This document shows positions 1 to 6,332 of a DNA stretch of 13,271 nucleotides, piece by piece (position 1 is the first letter of the stretch; the number at the start of each line of letters is the position of its first letter). Origin of the DNA: Kiritimatiellia bacterium. Its GTDB lineage: Bacteria > Verrucomicrobiota > Kiritimatiellia > RFP12 > UBA1067. A model generated the notes under the pieces. That model was not told where the DNA came from. It searched no databases and saw nothing but the letters and a program-made list of their open reading frames with translations. Location: contig JAEDMN010000077.1 of assembly GCA_016302985.1 (NCBI GenBank), forward strand, positions 1 to 13,271, written 5' to 3'. The position numbers and the translations under genes are program-made.

Positions 1-116
1 GACGCGGTGCACGCGGACTTCGTCGCGCAGCCGGCCAGAGCCAGCACCAGTGCCGTCGCGGCACACGCCGTCCGCGCGGACTTCATCCTCCACCCAAGAG
101 AACTCCCTCGCGACAT
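1..116 (-). CDS. Putative lipoprotein, N-terminal fragment (runs off left edge)
   Basis: Only the first 38 codons lie in the window; the gene continues beyond base 1. The ATG at 116 has a strong ribosome binding site (AGGAGG six bases upstream). An in-frame ATG at 86 sits directly against a GGAGG and is less likely. The peptide has basic residues (R10, K12, R15), a hydrophobic stretch rich in Ala and Leu at about 17-28, and the lipobox LAGC at 27-30 with Cys30 as the expected lipidated residue, followed by ATKSAC. This predicts export by Sec and anchoring as a lipoprotein. Nothing in the fragment shows the function of the mature protein. It lies downstream of the oxidoreductase gene on the same strand, behind a strong terminator hairpin, so it probably belongs to a separate transcript. 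No convincing promoter was seen in the short gap. The signal peptide call is fairly firm; the role is unknown. Confidence 0.7.
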   Translation of the reverse strand, partial: MSRGSSLGWRMKSARTACAATALVLALAGCATKSACTA

Positions 117-150
117 ACCTCTCCTCCTGCCGATTCTGCTGCAACGGACG

Positions 151-185
151 AAACGCGCCGGAACGGCCCCCTCCGTTCCGGCGCG
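151..185 (-). terminator. Intrinsic terminator after the oxidoreductase gene
   Basis: A perfect 12-bp inverted repeat (154-165 with 174-185, arm CGCGCCGGAACG) has an 8-nt loop and begins ten bases after the TAA at 195. On the minus strand it is followed by only three T, then CGTCCGTT, so the T-tract is weak while the stem is very strong. It separates the oxidoreductase gene from the lipoprotein gene. Confidence 0.75.
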
Positions 186-194
186 AGGGGCGGC

Positions 195-1604
195 TTACCA
201 GCCCTGCAGGCGTTCCTGGCGGAGCATGCCGTTGGAGGCGGTGCCGTTCGTGAAGAGGTGCTTCACGGGGTCCCACTGGAGGGTCTTGCCGGCGTCGAAG
301 AGCGCGGCGACGCCCGTGAGGGAGCACTGGGTCATCGCGCCCGCGTATTCGAAGTCGCTGCCGACCTTGGGTCCGCCCTTCACCGCGGCGATGAACTCGT
401 TGTACGGCTTGGTGTCGGGGCTCTTGCCGGGCACGCGGGCGTACTTCTGCTTCGGGCAGCCGCCCTCCTGGCGCAGCTTCTCGAGCGTGAGGTCGGGGAG
501 CATGCGCAGGTAGTTCGCGCCGTGGTGTCCGTACTCGATGACGCCCTTCGTGCCGTAGACGAACGCGCCGTTGCACATGCCGTCGCGCTTGTCGCGGCCC
601 TCCTTCGTGTTGTAGGGCGGGAAGTACTTCATGTCGTCCCTGTAGCCGGTCGGCACGGGGACGTCCTTGCACGCCTCGCCGTCGAACCAGACGAGCTTGA
701 ACGGCTTGCCGTCGCGCGTGACGTACTCGAACGTCGTCTTGACGCCCTTCGGGAACGTGACGCCGTGGATCTTCGGGTCCCAGTTGCCGACGATCTCGGC
801 CTTCACCGTCTTCGGCATGCCGAGTCCCAGCGTCCAGAAGAGCGGGTCCATCAGGTGGCAGCTCCAGTCGCCCAGCGTGTTGGTGCCGTACATGGTCCAG
901 AAGCGCCAGGCTCCGCGGATGTACTTCGGGTAGAACGGACGGTGCGGCACGGGGCCCTGCCACTGGTTCCAGTCGACCCCCTTCGTCACCTCCCAGGCCT
1001 TCTTCAGCTCGTCCAGCTGGTCCATGAACGTGTACTTCGCGGGGCACCAGATGTGCGCCTCGGTGACATCGCCGATGAGGCCGGCCTCGACCCATTCGCG
1101 GAAGTCGCGGATCGTGTCGTAGGCGTGGCCCTGGTTCATCGCCTGCGTGACGAGCTTCGGGTTCGCCTTCGCGGCGTCGAGCATCTCGTCCATCTCGTGG
1201 TAGCTCTGCGCGAGCGGCTTCTCGCACTGGATGTGCTTGCCGCGCTTCAGGCACTCGACGGCCATCGTGGCGTGCCAGTGGTCGGGGACGCCGATCATGA
1301 CCGCGTCGATCTGCTTGTCGAGCTTGTCCAGCATCTCGCGGTAGTGCGTGAAGAACGGCGCCTTGCCGTACTTCTTGCGCATGCCGGCGGAACGGTCCTC
1401 GTCGACGTCGCAGAGGCCGACGATCTTCGCGCCCGCGTTCGCGAGGCCGTTGATGTCCGCGCCGGCGCGTCCGCCGGCGCCGATCGCCGCGACGCGCACG
1501 GTCTCGCTCGGGGGCGTCTCGCCGCTTCCGGCGATGAGGTTGCGGGGCAGCACGTTGAACAGGGCGACGCCGCCCGCCGTCCGGATGAAATCACGTCTCT
1601 TCAT
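195..1604 (-). CDS. Tat-exported Gfo/Idh/MocA family oxidoreductase
   Basis: The 469-residue protein belongs to the NAD(P)-dependent Gfo/Idh/MocA family, whose members oxidise, reduce or otherwise modify sugars, inositols or glycosides. The N-terminus MKRRDFIRTAGG is a twin-arginine signal (RRDF at 3-6), so the folded cofactor-loaded enzyme is probably exported to the periplasm. A Rossmann fold follows: the dinucleotide loop AAIGAGGRAG is at about 39-48, LCDVD ends the second strand at 64-68, and the family motif CEKPL is at 127-131. The C-terminal half carries GDWSCHLMDPLFW (245-257), typical of the large secreted subfamily abundant in Planctomycetota and Verrucomicrobiota. I chose the ATG at 1604 because it begins the Tat motif and has AGGAAA upstream; longer in-frame readings cross the promoter. 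The gene has its own promoter downstream of the alpha-galactosidase gene, which suggests a role in processing released sugars. The substrate cannot be told from sequence. Confidence 0.93.
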   Translation of the reverse strand: MKRRDFIRTAGGVALFNVLPRNLIAGSGETPPSETVRVAAIGAGGRAGADINGLANAGAKIVGLCDVDEDRSAGMRKKYGKAPFFTHYREMLDKLDKQIDAVMIGVPDHWHATMAVECLKRGKHIQCEKPLAQSYHEMDEMLDAAKANPKLVTQAMNQGHAYDTIRDFREWVEAGLIGDVTEAHIWCPAKYTFMDQLDELKKAWEVTKGVDWNQWQGPVPHRPFYPKYIRGAWRFWTMYGTNTLGDWSCHLMDPLFWTLGLGMPKTVKAEIVGNWDPKIHGVTFPKGVKTTFEYVTRDGKPFKLVWFDGEACKDVPVPTGYRDDMKYFPPYNTKEGRDKRDGMCNGAFVYGTKGVIEYGHHGANYLRMLPDLTLEKLRQEGGCPKQKYARVPGKSPDTKPYNEFIAAVKGGPKVGSDFEYAGAMTQCSLTGVAALFDAGKTLQWDPVKHLFTNGTASNGMLRQERLQGW

Positions 1605-1630
1605 GTCAGGAGTTTCCTTTCTAATCGTTG

Positions 1631-1647
1631 AATCGCTGCGCGCGATT
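1631..1647 (-). promoter_or_regulatory. 17-bp inverted repeat at the oxidoreductase transcript start
   Basis: AATCGC at 1631-1636 pairs perfectly with GCGATT at 1642-1647 across a 5-nt spacer. The repeat begins at about the transcription start expected from the -10 box at 1654-1659. It could be an operator or a short 5'-end mRNA hairpin; no known binding consensus was recognised. Confidence 0.4.
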
Positions 1648-1653
1648 TTCTGT

Positions 1654-1682
1654 ATTCTAGCAGAACGAGAGGTTCTTGGCAA
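1654..1682 (-). promoter_or_regulatory. Sigma-70-like promoter of the oxidoreductase gene
   Basis: On the minus strand a -35 box TTGCCA (1677-1682) and a -10 box TAGAAT (1654-1659) are separated by exactly 17 bp. This gives a leader of about 43 nt before the ATG at 1604. The spacer contains a 5-bp inverted repeat, AGAAC and GTTCT (1662-1666 and 1672-1676), and GTTCT (plus-strand reading) recurs at 1685-1689. These could be repressor half sites, but they are short. Confidence 0.75.
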
Positions 1683-1690
1683 AAGTTCTG

Positions 1691-1801
1691 TCACCCCCTC
1701 AGCGCCGCGAGGATGCGGAGACGTCCGTCGAAGGTGCCCGCGTCCGCGCCGACGACCGACGCGAGCACCGTGCACAGAACCGGGACCGCGCTCTTCGTGT
1801 C
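1691..1801 (-). other. Spacer downstream of the alpha-galactosidase gene with a coding-like frame
   Basis: This stretch between the alpha-galactosidase stop and the oxidoreductase promoter shows no clear terminator. One minus-strand frame is open for 36 codons up to a TGA at 1691-1693, has 33 of 36 codons ending in G or C, and reads plausibly as a protein tail (segment GTFDGRLRILAALRG). It has no ATG and no ribosome binding site. It may be a decayed gene end or chance in GC-rich DNA. Confidence 0.2.
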
Positions 1802-4016
1802 AGAACTGGAGCGTGAGCTTCACGTCCGTCGTCTTCTCGCAGGCGAGGGTGACGGCGAGGACCTTGCCGCCGGCCTCGAGGCGGGAGGTCGCCGAGACGC
1901 CGGCGGGCACGGAGAGCTTCTTGAACTCGAAGCTCTCGGGGATGGCGAAGCGGGCGGTCATCGGGAAGCCGCCGACGACCTCGACCGTGGACTCCAGGCG
2001 CTCCTCGGTCCAGCGGGTGTCCTTCAGCTCCACGGCGCCCTGCGACATGTGGCGGTCGCTCGTCAGGAACTGCGGATGGGCGGCGTAGGGCTGGAGGGCG
2101 AGCAGGCGGACGCTGCGGGCGGGCACCTGCATGTCGAAGTGCTCCTGGTTGACGCCCTGCCAGCTCTCGGTCCAGAACTCCCAGCAGGCGAAGGCGCGGT
2201 CCTCGGCCTCGCCGATCTCGTCCCAGTCGAAGCCGACGACCGCGGGCTCGTCGCCCCAGTTGAAGAGCGCGACGACGTGCCAGTCCCCGAACGGGCGCCT
2301 CACGTGCAGGTTCCACACCGGCAGGTGGCCGAAATAGGGGTAGAGCGAGGTCGGGTGGACGTCGCAGACGGGCAGCGCCTGCTGGAGGAGGCGGATGCGG
2401 TCCGGCGCGAGCTCGGCGAGCTTGTCGCCCGCGAACATCTGCTGGCCGGGCAGCGAGACGACCGTCGCCTCGACGCGGGCCTGCTCCTTCGCGAGGGCCT
2501 GCTGGGAGACGAGCATGCAGTCCGGGTCGGCCCAGAAGACGACGTTGTGGGCGAAGATCTGGTTGACCGTGCAGCGGGCCTGGAGCAGGATGTTGGCCCA
2601 CTTGACCGGCTGGTTCGGATGGACGATGTCCGCGCCCGTGCGGGAGGCGTCGGCGTAGGCCGCCTCGGCGCCGGTGAAGTGGCCCTGGCACGCGAGGAAG
2701 ACGCGGTCCGGGCCGATGCCGTCGCGGAAGGCCTTCACGCAGAGCTCGAACGGGTTCGGGCAGGACGGGTCGGCGAAACGCGCGCGGATCTCGGGGCGCT
2801 CGTAGAGATGGGCGCAGTAGCCGGCGCCGCGGCCGCTCATGCCGTCGATCTTGAAGAACTCGTAGCCCCAGTCGTGGGCGGCCTTGTCGTGGATCGCCTG
2901 CAGGTGGTCGCGCGCGGCCTTGACCGTCGGGTCGAGGGTGAACTTCCCGTTCCAGCAGGAGATCGGCTTGCCGTTCGCGTCGTGCAGGAACCAGTCCCGG
3001 TGGGCCTGGTAGAACTTCTCGCTGCCGGTGCCGAACGGGGCGGTCCAGAGTCCGGGGCGGAAGCCGAGCTTGCGGATCTCGCCGGCCAGCCACTTCATCC
3101 CCTCGGGGAACTGCCGGGGATGCGTCTCGAGGTCCATGTTGTGGAACTTCGAGACGGGGAGCTCGCTGGAGTTCTCCTGCCAGCTCTCGATGGACCAGAA
3201 CTCGAGGCCGAACGGCTTGAGGTACTTCGCGCCGAGACGGGCCTCGGCGAGGTTCTCCTTCGAGCCGGCCTTGTCGAAGTAGGTGTTCCAGCTCATCCAG
3301 CCGGTCGGCGCCTTCGGGGCGCGCGTCCGGTCGATCGGGCGGTAGTACGGGACCCAGCGGTTGCGGTAGTAGTCGCGTTCGACGTTGAAGGCGAACGCGG
3401 CCTCGGCGGGATGGTCGATGCGGCCGCCGAGCTCGAAGGCGTAGCAGCCCTTCGCGCCGGCCGTCAGGGAGAGGCCGGGGCCCGCGATCTGCAGCGCCTC
3501 GTCCTTCTCCGCGGAGAAGAGCGAGTCGTTGAGGCGCGAGTCGGCGTCGCCGGACGCGAGCTGCAGGACGCGCTCGCCGGGGATGGGCTGGGTGGCGGCG
3601 GCGAACGCGTCCTCCCGGTAGCGGATCATGCCCGTATACGAGAGCTCCCCCTGGTAGGCGAGCGCCGTGCGGTGGTAGACGAGGAAGGAGACGCGCGAGC
3701 CGTTGGACTGGAACGCGATGTAGCCCTGCGCGTCGTTGTTGCGGTCGACGAGCGCGAGGCGGCGGGCGGCGCCGTCGCGCGCGTCGACGATCTTCCACTC
3801 GGCGCCGGCTTCGGCCTTGGCGTCCGTCGCGCGGTCGGGGCCCATGAACACGAGCTCGCCGACGATCTCGGTGCCGGACGCCTTGTGCGCCAGCCGGAGG
3901 GACTGCCCTTCGGCGGCGAACGCCACGTCCCACTCGCCGGCGGAGAACGCCGTGTCCGCGAAGGCCGCGGCGGCGGCCAGCGCCCAGGCGCCGGCCAGGA
4001 TCTTCTTCGTCATCAT
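1800..4016 (-). CDS. Secreted clan GH-D glycoside hydrolase, alpha-galactosidase-like (GH27/GH36 type)
   Basis: The 738-residue protein starts with a Sec signal peptide (KK at 4-5, Ala-rich core, likely cleavage after AFA at 20 or FSA at 26). Residues 27-225 form an N-terminal beta-rich domain. The catalytic barrel begins at PTGWMSWNTYF (237-247). It contains FFKIDG (388-392) with Asp391 as the expected nucleophile, SRTGADI (458-464) with Asp463 as the expected acid/base, and WADPDCML (495-502), the counterpart of the family's NDPDML. A C-terminal beta domain follows from about 570. The expected reaction is retaining hydrolysis of terminal alpha-galactose from oligo- or polysaccharides outside the cytoplasm. 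The Asp-Asp pair (usually IDDGW) that binds sugar hydroxyls in GH27 reads SIESW at 275-279, so specificity may differ. Two ATGs (4016, 4013) fit the AGAAGGAG site; the first is used. The gene lies 72 bases after the esterase gene, immediately behind a terminator-like hairpin. Confidence 0.85.
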   Translation of the reverse strand: MMTKKILAGAWALAAAAAFADTAFSAGEWDVAFAAEGQSLRLAHKASGTEIVGELVFMGPDRATDAKAEAGAEWKIVDARDGAARRLALVDRNNDAQGYIAFQSNGSRVSFLVYHRTALAYQGELSYTGMIRYREDAFAAATQPIPGERVLQLASGDADSRLNDSLFSAEKDEALQIAGPGLSLTAGAKGCYAFELGGRIDHPAEAAFAFNVERDYYRNRWVPYYRPIDRTRAPKAPTGWMSWNTYFDKAGSKENLAEARLGAKYLKPFGLEFWSIESWQENSSELPVSKFHNMDLETHPRQFPEGMKWLAGEIRKLGFRPGLWTAPFGTGSEKFYQAHRDWFLHDANGKPISCWNGKFTLDPTVKAARDHLQAIHDKAAHDWGYEFFKIDGMSGRGAGYCAHLYERPEIRARFADPSCPNPFELCVKAFRDGIGPDRVFLACQGHFTGAEAAYADASRTGADIVHPNQPVKWANILLQARCTVNQIFAHNVVFWADPDCMLVSQQALAKEQARVEATVVSLPGQQMFAGDKLAELAPDRIRLLQQALPVCDVHPTSLYPYFGHLPVWNLHVRRPFGDWHVVALFNWGDEPAVVGFDWDEIGEAEDRAFACWEFWTESWQGVNQEHFDMQVPARSVRLLALQPYAAHPQFLTSDRHMSQGAVELKDTRWTEERLESTVEVVGGFPMTARFAIPESFEFKKLSVPAGVSATSRLEAGGKVLAVTLACEKTTDVKLTLQF

Positions 4017-4031
4017 TTCACGCTCCTTCTG

Positions 4032-4079
4032 AAAAAAATCAACCCGCCGCCCTCCTCGGAGCGGCGGGCTTCGGCCCGC
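4032..4079 (-). terminator. Intrinsic terminator with overlapping alternative hairpin (attenuator-like)
   Basis: On the minus strand, two bases after the esterase TGA plus a short spacer, lie two stems that cannot form together. The first is GCGGGC-CGAA-GCCCGC (4079-4064). The second is CCCGCCGC (4068-4061), a 10-nt loop and GCGGCGGG (4050-4043), followed by TTGA and seven T ending at 4032. The second is a canonical terminator. The stems share 4064-4068. The T-tract ends two bases before the alpha-galactosidase ribosome binding site at 4023-4030, so the spacer leaves no room for a separate promoter after the terminator. Confidence 0.75.
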
Positions 4080-4088
4080 GTCGGGGAC

Positions 4089-5492
4089 TCACTTCACGGG
4101 ACCGTCGATCCAGAAGCTGCGGGCGTCGCCGCCCTTGTCCGCGGCCGGCGGCACGTAGCCGTGGGTCGACCCCTGCACCCACCAGATCTTCTTGTTGGCG
4201 GGGATGTTGTTGTACATCTTCGCAAGGCCCGTGGGCGGGCAGCAGTAGTCTCCGAGGCCCGCGCGCGTGACGATCGTCTGGCAGGACGCCGGGATGCGCT
4301 TGGCGAAGTTCGCCGCGTCGTAGTAGCCCATCGCGTCCGTCCAGGGGATGTACCAGCCGTCGCTCGCGAGCTTGAGCTCGGGGTTCCTGCGGAGCTTGCC
4401 GCTCGTGTACATGTCGCAGCACCAGGTGATGCCGCTCTCCGCACGGGTGAGGCCCTCGCCGCAGCCCGCGGCCCAGATCGTCTGGAGGCCGCCCTGGCTG
4501 CCGCCGGAGGCGATCAGGTCCTTCCCGTTCCACTCGGGCAGCGTCTTGAGGTACTGGAGGGCGCGCTTGACGCGCAGCACCATGCCGTTGAAGTAGGCGA
4601 CCTCGGGGTCCTGGTTCTGGGCCGCGTCGAACGCGTAGGACTGGTTGTTCGAGCGGATCTCCCAGCGGAGCGCCTTGCGGTCCGCCTCGGTGGCGCCGAA
4701 CGCGGGCAGCTTCTGCCCGTGCGCGTTGATGTTCAGCACGATCTCGTTGTCGCGCGCCCAGCCCGGGGCGCCGTGCTCGCAGCGGTCGCCGCTGTAGCCG
4801 TGGGTCTCGAGGCGGGCGGGGAACTTCGCGCCCTTCTCGGCGGCCTTCGGGATGGTGAGGTAGCCGGTCACGGGACGCAGGCCGGCGCAGGCGACCTGGA
4901 CGGCGTAGATGCGGGCGTTCGGGTTCGCGCACGGCAGCTCGATGCGGTCCGCCTTGATCGGAACAAGCTTGAGGCGCTCGGCCTGCTTCGCCCAGAAGGC
5001 GTCGAAGTCCGCCGGTTCGGGATGGGAGACGAGCTTGTCGATCTGGACGCCCGCGCCGCCGTCGAAGAAGATGCGCTTGTCGGTGCGCTCGAAGCGGTTC
5101 ATCGCGGCCTTGCCCTCGGGCGTCGTCGTGTCGCCCGTGAACTTCTTGTGGTAGACCTGGCCCTTCTCGTTCACGAGCTCGGCGCGGACGCGCACGAAGC
5201 CGGGCTTGTCGATCGAGGTCTTGACGACGAGCGGCTTGCCGAGTTCCACGGGGACCGTCTGGCCCGCCTGCTTCCCGTCGTCGCCGGAGCGCGTCCAGCG
5301 GATGAACCACTTGCCCTCGGGGAGCTTCTGGACCTGCTCGAGGTTGATCGTGAACGTCATCTCCTCGCCGGGGGCGTAGTCGATCGCGCGCTTGTCCGTG
5401 GCGCCGCGGAGGATGCCGTTGTCCAGCTCGCCCGCGAAGGCCGCGGCGGCCAGGACGAACATGGAAGCGGAAAACACTGCCTTGATCTGCAT
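4089..5492 (-). CDS. Secreted alpha/beta-hydrolase esterase, acetyl-xylan-esterase-like (CE7/AXE1 type)
   Basis: The 467-residue protein begins with a Sec signal peptide (MQIK, hydrophobic core, likely cleavage after AFA at 20). Residues 21-120 look like an N-terminal beta-sandwich. The rest resembles the AXE1/cephalosporin-C deacetylase (CE7) alpha/beta-hydrolases. The nucleophile elbow ASGGSQGG (328-335) carries Ser332, GDYCCPP (414-420) supplies the probable acid Asp415, and STHGY (442-446) supplies the probable His444. ETHGYSGD (229-236) matches the usual oxyanion-side segment. The expected reaction is removal of acetyl or related acyl groups from plant glycans in the periplasm or outside the cell. 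The ATG at 5492 begins the signal peptide and follows AAGGAA; longer readings would cross the promoter. The gene is first on the strand, ahead of the alpha-galactosidase gene, and has its own promoter. The exact acyl substrate is not determined by sequence. Confidence 0.85.
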   Translation of the reverse strand: MQIKAVFSASMFVLAAAAFAGELDNGILRGATDKRAIDYAPGEEMTFTINLEQVQKLPEGKWFIRWTRSGDDGKQAGQTVPVELGKPLVVKTSIDKPGFVRVRAELVNEKGQVYHKKFTGDTTTPEGKAAMNRFERTDKRIFFDGGAGVQIDKLVSHPEPADFDAFWAKQAERLKLVPIKADRIELPCANPNARIYAVQVACAGLRPVTGYLTIPKAAEKGAKFPARLETHGYSGDRCEHGAPGWARDNEIVLNINAHGQKLPAFGATEADRKALRWEIRSNNQSYAFDAAQNQDPEVAYFNGMVLRVKRALQYLKTLPEWNGKDLIASGGSQGGLQTIWAAGCGEGLTRAESGITWCCDMYTSGKLRRNPELKLASDGWYIPWTDAMGYYDAANFAKRIPASCQTIVTRAGLGDYCCPPTGLAKMYNNIPANKKIWWVQGSTHGYVPPAADKGGDARSFWIDGPVK

Positions 5493-5512
5493 TGCGAAGT
5501 TCCTTGGTATGG

Positions 5513-5529
5513 GTCCGAGATTTTCGGAC
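5513..5529 (-). promoter_or_regulatory. 17-bp inverted repeat over the esterase transcription start (operator candidate)
   Basis: GTCCGA (5513-5518) and TCGGAC (5524-5529) are perfect inverted copies with a 5-nt spacer. The repeat abuts the -10 box at 5530 and covers the expected start at about 5523. That position would suit a repressor that blocks initiation. An mRNA hairpin is the alternative only if transcription starts near the -10 edge. Confidence 0.45.
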
Positions 5530-5558
5530 ATTATCCCACATCCGCCTGCACGCGTCAA
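5530..5558 (-). promoter_or_regulatory. Sigma-70-like promoter of the esterase gene
   Basis: On the minus strand TTGACG (5553-5558) and GATAAT (5530-5535) are separated by 17 bp, with TG one base before the -10 (TGG then GATAAT). This near-consensus promoter gives a leader of about 31 nt. Confidence 0.8.
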
Positions 5559-5692
5559 TCGGCCAGGCGGGAAAATGCGGTCCCGGCCATTGCATCCGGC
5601 GCAACCGTCCGCCGATGTACCCAAGGACCGGCGGCAAGGGTCCGCAACGGGCGAAACCGAATCAGACCACCGGTACAAGGCCGTGCGTTTTA

Positions 5693-5701
5693 TGGTATAA
5701 T
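5693..5701 (+). promoter_or_regulatory. Extended -10 promoter of the nifU transcript
   Basis: TGG followed by TATAAT (5696-5701) is a consensus extended -10 element. No good -35 is seen at the usual distance (GTACAA at 5673-5678 is poor), which an extended -10 can tolerate. It is divergent from the esterase promoter; the stretch between them (5559-5692) shows no gene. Confidence 0.75.
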
Positions 5702-5726
5702 GTCCAGCGTTTTTTGCAAAGGACAT
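5700..5726 (+). promoter_or_regulatory. Inverted repeat in the nifU leader that could mask the ribosome binding site
   Basis: ATGTCC (5700-5705) and GGACAT (5721-5726) are perfect inverted copies around a 15-nt loop containing six T. The second arm includes the GGA of the only plausible Shine-Dalgarno, AAAGGA (5718-5723). The first arm overlaps the -10 box, so an RNA hairpin needs an early start. It may equally be a DNA operator. Confidence 0.3.
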
Positions 5727-5734
5727 CTGAAACC

Positions 5735-6298
5735 ATGTGGAACTACTCTGAAAAGATGATGGACCACTTCCGCAACCCGCGGAACGTCGGCACCATCGAG
5801 AACCCCGACGGCACGGCCACGGTCGGCTCGCTCGCCTGCGGCGACGCCCTCACCTTCCAGTTCAAGCTCGGCCCCGACGGCCGCATCGCCGAGGCCAAGT
5901 TCCAGACCTTCGGCTGCGCGAGCGCCATCGCCTCCTCCTCCGCCCTGACCGAGATGGTCATCGGCAAGACCCTCGAGGAGGCCGCGCAGATCACGAACAA
6001 GGAGATCGCGGACTTCCTCGGCGGCCTGCCGCCGCAGAAGATGCACTGCTCCGTGATGGGCCGCGAGGCGCTCGAGGCCGCCATCAAGAACTTCAAGACC
6101 GGCGAGAACTCCGACCGCAACCTCGAGGACACCATGCTCTGCACGTGCTACAACGTGTCCGAGAACGAGGTCCGCCGCGTGATCACGGAGAACTCGCTCA
6201 CCTCCGTCGAGGAGGTCACGAACTTCACCAAGGCCGGCGGCGGCTGCGGCAAGTGCAAGGACAAGATCCAGAAGATCCTGGACGAGATCAACGGCTGA
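5735..6298 (+). CDS. nifU: NifU-type Fe-S cluster scaffold protein (IscU domain plus BFD-like [2Fe-2S] domain)
   Basis: The 187-residue protein assembles Fe-S clusters from cysteine-derived sulfur and passes them to apoproteins in the cytoplasm. Residues 1-125 form an IscU-like domain with the three expected scaffold cysteines: Cys35 in SLACGD with Asp37, Cys61 in TFGCAS, and Cys105 in KMHCSV. Residues 134-185 are a BFD-like domain with Cys136 and Cys138 (CTC) and Cys171 and Cys174 (GGCGKC), which would hold a permanent [2Fe-2S] cluster. The C-terminal Nfu domain of full-length nitrogenase NifU is absent, so this is the shorter two-domain form found in many anaerobes. No cysteine desulfurase gene is adjacent. 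The ATG at 5735 follows AAAGGA at a somewhat long spacing and gives the standard MWNYSEK start. It is first in a probable two-gene transcript with the DUF1846 gene. General Fe-S assembly is more likely than nitrogen fixation. Confidence 0.93.
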   Translation: MWNYSEKMMDHFRNPRNVGTIENPDGTATVGSLACGDALTFQFKLGPDGRIAEAKFQTFGCASAIASSSALTEMVIGKTLEEAAQITNKEIADFLGGLPPQKMHCSVMGREALEAAIKNFKTGENSDRNLEDTMLCTCYNVSENEVRRVITENSLTSVEEVTNFTKAGGGCGKCKDKIQKILDEING

Positions 6299-6332
6299 CC
6301 AGCAGCCGAAGACGAGAACCGCCGGAGACCGG

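Noticed and set aside
1..87. Imperfect 24-bp direct repeat (1-24 and 64-87) at the start of the lipoprotein gene
   Set aside because: It has five mismatches and falls in the GC-rich codons of a signal peptide, so chance and composition explain it.
258..1631. Long plus-strand frame opposite the oxidoreductase gene
   Set aside because: Low-complexity Ala/Val/Leu/Arg composition, no motif and no ribosome binding site; the minus strand has a complete Tat-exported oxidoreductase.
1605..1775. Upstream extension of the oxidoreductase to about 1775
   Set aside because: The extra residues cover the promoter at 1654-1682 and would bury the Tat signal inside the protein.
1713..5759. A very long open frame (over 1300 codons) on the plus strand, antisense to the alpha-galactosidase and esterase genes
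   Set aside because: It reads as Val/Leu/Ala/Arg/Glu-rich protein with no domains and is the expected antisense shadow of GC-rich codon use. The opposite strand carries two clear enzyme genes with signal peptides and catalytic motifs.
5735..6298. Evidence for a nitrogen-fixation cluster
   Set aside because: No nif structural or accessory gene is nearby, and two-domain NifU proteins commonly serve general Fe-S assembly.
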